From Opisthocomus hoazin (lineage: Eukaryota; Chordata; Aves; Opisthocomiformes; Opisthocomidae): a DNA stretch of 64,000 nt. Every line of letters starts with the position of its first letter. Position 1 is the stretch's first letter. Of the stretch, positions 62,216-64,000 are shown one piece after another. The notes under the pieces are model-generated. The model was not told the origin of the DNA. It made no database searches and was given only the letters and a program-made list of their open reading frames with translations. The position numbers and the translations under genes were made by a program. The stretch lies in contig NC_134440.1 of NCBI RefSeq assembly GCF_030867145.1, positions 372,001-436,000 on the forward strand, written 5' to 3'.

Positions 62216-62392
62216 ATTGGCCCGCGCCGCGCCGCTCTCGCCTCCTATTGGGCGCCGCGCCCGTCACTCAGCGCGGATCCGACGAGAGTGGGGTTCGGTT
62301 GAGGCAGGAAATGCCGCTCGGAAGGCCCGAGGGGTGCAGGGCGGAAAGACCCGGATGTGGCTGCGGCCGCGGGGCACGCTGGGAGATGTAGT
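62216..62392 (-). promoter_or_regulatory. DDA1: DDA1 promoter: two CCAAT boxes and a ZNF143-type element
   Basis: ATTGG at 62216-62220 and 62247-62251 are CCAAT boxes on the DDA1 strand, about 80-110 nt upstream of its ATG. GCACGCTGGGAGATGTAGT at 62374-62392 closely matches the ZNF143/SBS consensus (the reverse complement of ACTACAAYTCCCAGCATGC), a common housekeeping promoter element. Confidence 0.65.
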
Positions 62393-62399
62393 CCGCGCG

Positions 62400-62750
62400 T
62401 CGCTCCCCTCCGCCTTCCTTAATGACTGTTCAGGAACGAGGCGGTTAATTAGCAGCGCTGGGAGAACATTGGCCAGGAGAAGGCAATTCCTCCCCTCCGC
62501 CGCGTCCCCAGCCCCGGGCTCCAGCCGAGAACCAGGACCCGGGTCCTGAAGCAGCTCAGGGGAGTGGAGGAGCAGACCGGGCCGGGGCAAAATTAAATAA
62601 AAATAGAAATAAAGTTCCCTCCGCGCTGATTCTGCGCCCGTGCCACCCTTCCGAAGCCTCCCCCGCAGCTGTGGCTAGGGAACGAGCCCACTTCCCGCTC
62701 CCCGTTAGCTTCGCGTTAACAGCTAGCGCAGGAAGGTCAAGACGAGTCTC
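62400..62750. other. DDA1-MRPL34 intergenic spacer
   Basis: About 350 bp between the DDA1 promoter and the MRPL34 3' end, with an A-rich patch (62590-62620, AAATTAAATAAAAATAG) that holds an AATAAAG word on the plus strand. Nothing else was seen. Confidence 0.4.
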
Positions 62751-62755
62751 TGGGC

Positions 62756-62761
62756 TTTAAT
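62756..62761 (-). terminator. MRPL34: Likely MRPL34 poly(A) signal (ATTAAA)
   Basis: TTTAAT on the plus strand reads ATTAAA on the minus strand, about 255 nt after the MRPL34 stop, at the far end of an AT-rich 3' UTR (62765-62860). Confidence 0.45.
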
Positions 62762-63014
62762 GACAGAGCGTGTTTTCCCCAAGTTTATCTCTGAATCACG
62801 CGTACAAAGCGGGAATAATTCCACAATTTAAAAAGCAGACATTAATTAAACAAAGCCCTCGGAGGCTGGCGACGCCTGGCACACTCCCGACACGAGGGGC
62901 AGGCGCTTGCTGCAGCTCGGCGCGGCACAGCTCGGCCTCCCTCGGCACCCCGAGCGGCGCCAGCTCACGGCGGGGGGCTCGCCCCGGGCCCCGGGGAGCC
63001 GGCGGGCAGGGCCC

Positions 63015-63554
63015 TCAGTGGCTCAGAGACTTCCTGCCCTTCAGCATGCGCCGCAGGATGACCTCGACGCCGCCCGGCGTGCTGATGCGCTTGATCCAGC
63101 CGTGGGTCCGCTTGCGCTTGCGGTTGTTGGGCTGGTACTCGTTGCCGCGCGACTTCGTGCGGATCTGTTGGCGGTTCCAGGCCGGGCCTGGGCCGGGGCT
63201 GACGCCGGCGGGTCCGAAGGCGAGACGGCTCCCGAGGGGCAGCTCTGGGGGGCTGCAGAGGACGGAGGCTGCTCGGGGCTGGAAAGGGCAGGCTGCAGAG
63301 GGCTGCGGTGAAAAAAGTCTTTGGGAAAAAGAGAAAGAAAACGCGGAGGAGTGAGGAGAGAGAGCCCAGCGCTGCCGCTGACAGGAAAATAAAGCGACTT
63401 TCCGCAGCCGTGAGGGAAAGGGCCGGCCCTGCCGCGTCCCTCCCGCCGCCCAGGGGCCACCCGGAGCAGCCCCACACCGGCCCGGCCCGGCCCGGGCAGG
63501 CCGCCGTTACCTGCCGCCAGGGGCCCGCAGCCAGAGCCGGCCCAGCGCCGCCAT
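63015..63554 (-). CDS. MRPL34: mitochondrial large ribosomal subunit protein bL34m
   Basis: Mitochondrial ribosomal protein L34. Exon 1 is 63511-63554 ([14 protein letters not shown], a typical targeting peptide). Exon 2 ends at the stop at 63015 and encodes the bL34 core [20 protein letters not shown], then [20 protein letters not shown] and SLSH, nearly identical to mammals. Two acceptors keep the frame: one ending exon 2 at 63318, behind a very strong pyrimidine tract (115 aa), and one at 63252 (93 aa, close to human 92). Which is used cannot be decided from sequence. The order and strand with DDA1 match human. Confidence 0.95.
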
Positions 63555-63604
63555 GGCCCCTCTCCCGTCCTGACAGCGGCGTCCCCCCAACAACGCCCCC
63601 CCCT

Positions 63605-63700
63605 ATTGGCTCCCTCCGCCCGGCCAATCACGGCCGGCAGGGAGCGCCGCAAGCACGTACGACGCGGCGGGCCGCAAGGGACGATGGGGCTTGTAGTTCC
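63605..63700. promoter_or_regulatory. Divergent CpG promoter upstream of MRPL34
   Basis: An inverted CCAAT (ATTGG, 63605-63609) and a direct CCAAT (63624-63628) face both ways, followed by ATGGGGCTTGTAGTTCC (about 63684-63700), a partial ZNF143-type match (ACTACAAG-CCCCAT on the other strand). It probably drives MRPL34 leftward and a second gene rightward. Confidence 0.55.
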
Positions 63701-63724
63701 GGGGAGGGCTGGGCCCGCCGCGCT

Positions 63725-63738
63725 GTTACCATGGCGAC
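63725..63738 (+). promoter_or_regulatory. RFX X-box-like palindrome
   Basis: GTTACCATGGCGAC is two changes from the ideal palindromic X-box GTTGCCATGGCAAC bound by RFX factors. It contains the start codon of the next ORF (63731). Confidence 0.45.
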
Positions 63739-64000
63739 GGCCGCGGGGTACGGGCTGGGCCCCCCGGGCCTGCAAAGCGCCGAGGCCTCCCGCAGCCGCC
63801 CGGCTCGTCCCTACCGCAGCCCGCTGACGGAGCGAGGGCCGCCTCCAACGGCCGGGTTATTCCTCGCCAGGATGTTTCCGCCGGCATCTGGCCCTTGCCA
63901 GGGCAGAAGGGCCAGGCCCAGGGCCCCACCGCCACACCGGGCCTACGCCGCCGCCTCGCCCGGGAGGGCTGGGCTCGAGCTGGCCAAAGCCATCCCGGCG
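63731..64000 (+). CDS. Unidentified open frame running off the window
   Basis: Ninety codons without a stop to the window edge, starting with a perfect Kozak context (ACCATGG) 177 nt from the divergent MRPL34 start. It begins MATAAGYGLGPPGLQSAEAS and is rich in Ala, Arg and Pro. In mammals the next gene in this position and orientation is ABHD8, but the sequence does not resemble the ABHD8 N-terminus as remembered. It may be a first exon or 5' UTR of ABHD8, another gene, or chance in a CpG island. Confidence 0.25.
   Translation, partial: MATAAGYGLGPPGLQSAEASRSRPARPYRSPLTERGPPPTAGLFLARMFPPASGPCQGRRARPRAPPPHRAYAAASPGRAGLELAKAIPA

Overview
The window looks like part of a GC-rich avian microchromosome. 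Four truncated CR1 LINE 3' ends and two short CR1 scraps are the only interspersed repeats recognised. Introns are short, long G and C runs and minisatellites are abundant, and the order PLVAP, GTPBP3, ANO8, DDA1, MRPL34 matches the conserved block on human 19p13.11. All gene calls come from translating exons by eye and comparing them with remembered vertebrate families; no database was searched.

Layout. 1-1771: 3' part of YJEFN3 (+). 2978-9099: CILP2 (+), whole, nine exons, TATA box. 9.47-17.9 kb: no recognisable gene; it holds an orphan minus-strand poly(A) signal, G/C homopolymer tracts, a 45-bp minisatellite, an AT-rich island, a 7-bp ATCCCAY satellite and a head-to-head pair of CR1 pieces. 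18.0-28.5 kb: three plus-strand genes for single-pass type II membrane coiled-coil proteins, BST2 (tetherin), a CCDC194-like gene and PLVAP. 30.7-33.9 kb: GTPBP3 (-). 36.9-46.7 kb: ANO8 (+), 17 exons. 49.3-62.1 kb: a much more AT-rich stretch holding DDA1 (-). 63.0-63.55 kb: MRPL34 (-). 63.6-64 kb: a CpG-rich divergent promoter and an ORF that leaves the window.

The genes do not form one pathway. YJEFN3 is an AIBP-like protein and CILP2 is a cartilage matrix protein. BST2 restrains budding enveloped virus and has an ISRE and a kappaB-like site just upstream of its first exon. PLVAP forms endothelial diaphragms. GTPBP3 and MRPL34 serve mitochondrial translation. ANO8 is an anoramin-family (TMEM16) ER-plasma membrane tether, and DDA1 belongs to the DDB1-CUL4 ubiquitin ligase. 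CILP2 and BST2 lie about 2 Mb apart in human, so the join between the two blocks here is a synteny breakpoint lying in the gene-poor repeat zone. The coding phases of BST2, CCDC194-like, PLVAP, GTPBP3, ANO8, DDA1, MRPL34 and CILP2 all close exactly across the proposed splice sites.

Most noteworthy are the tetherin-PLVAP coiled-coil cluster with its interferon-type promoter, a possible 144-nt in-frame cassette exon in ANO8, a second TSP1 repeat in CILP2, the YJEFN3 stop codon lying inside its poly(A) signal, a dimeric higher-order minisatellite carrying poly(A) signals, and an RFX X-box-like palindrome on the start codon of the last ORF.
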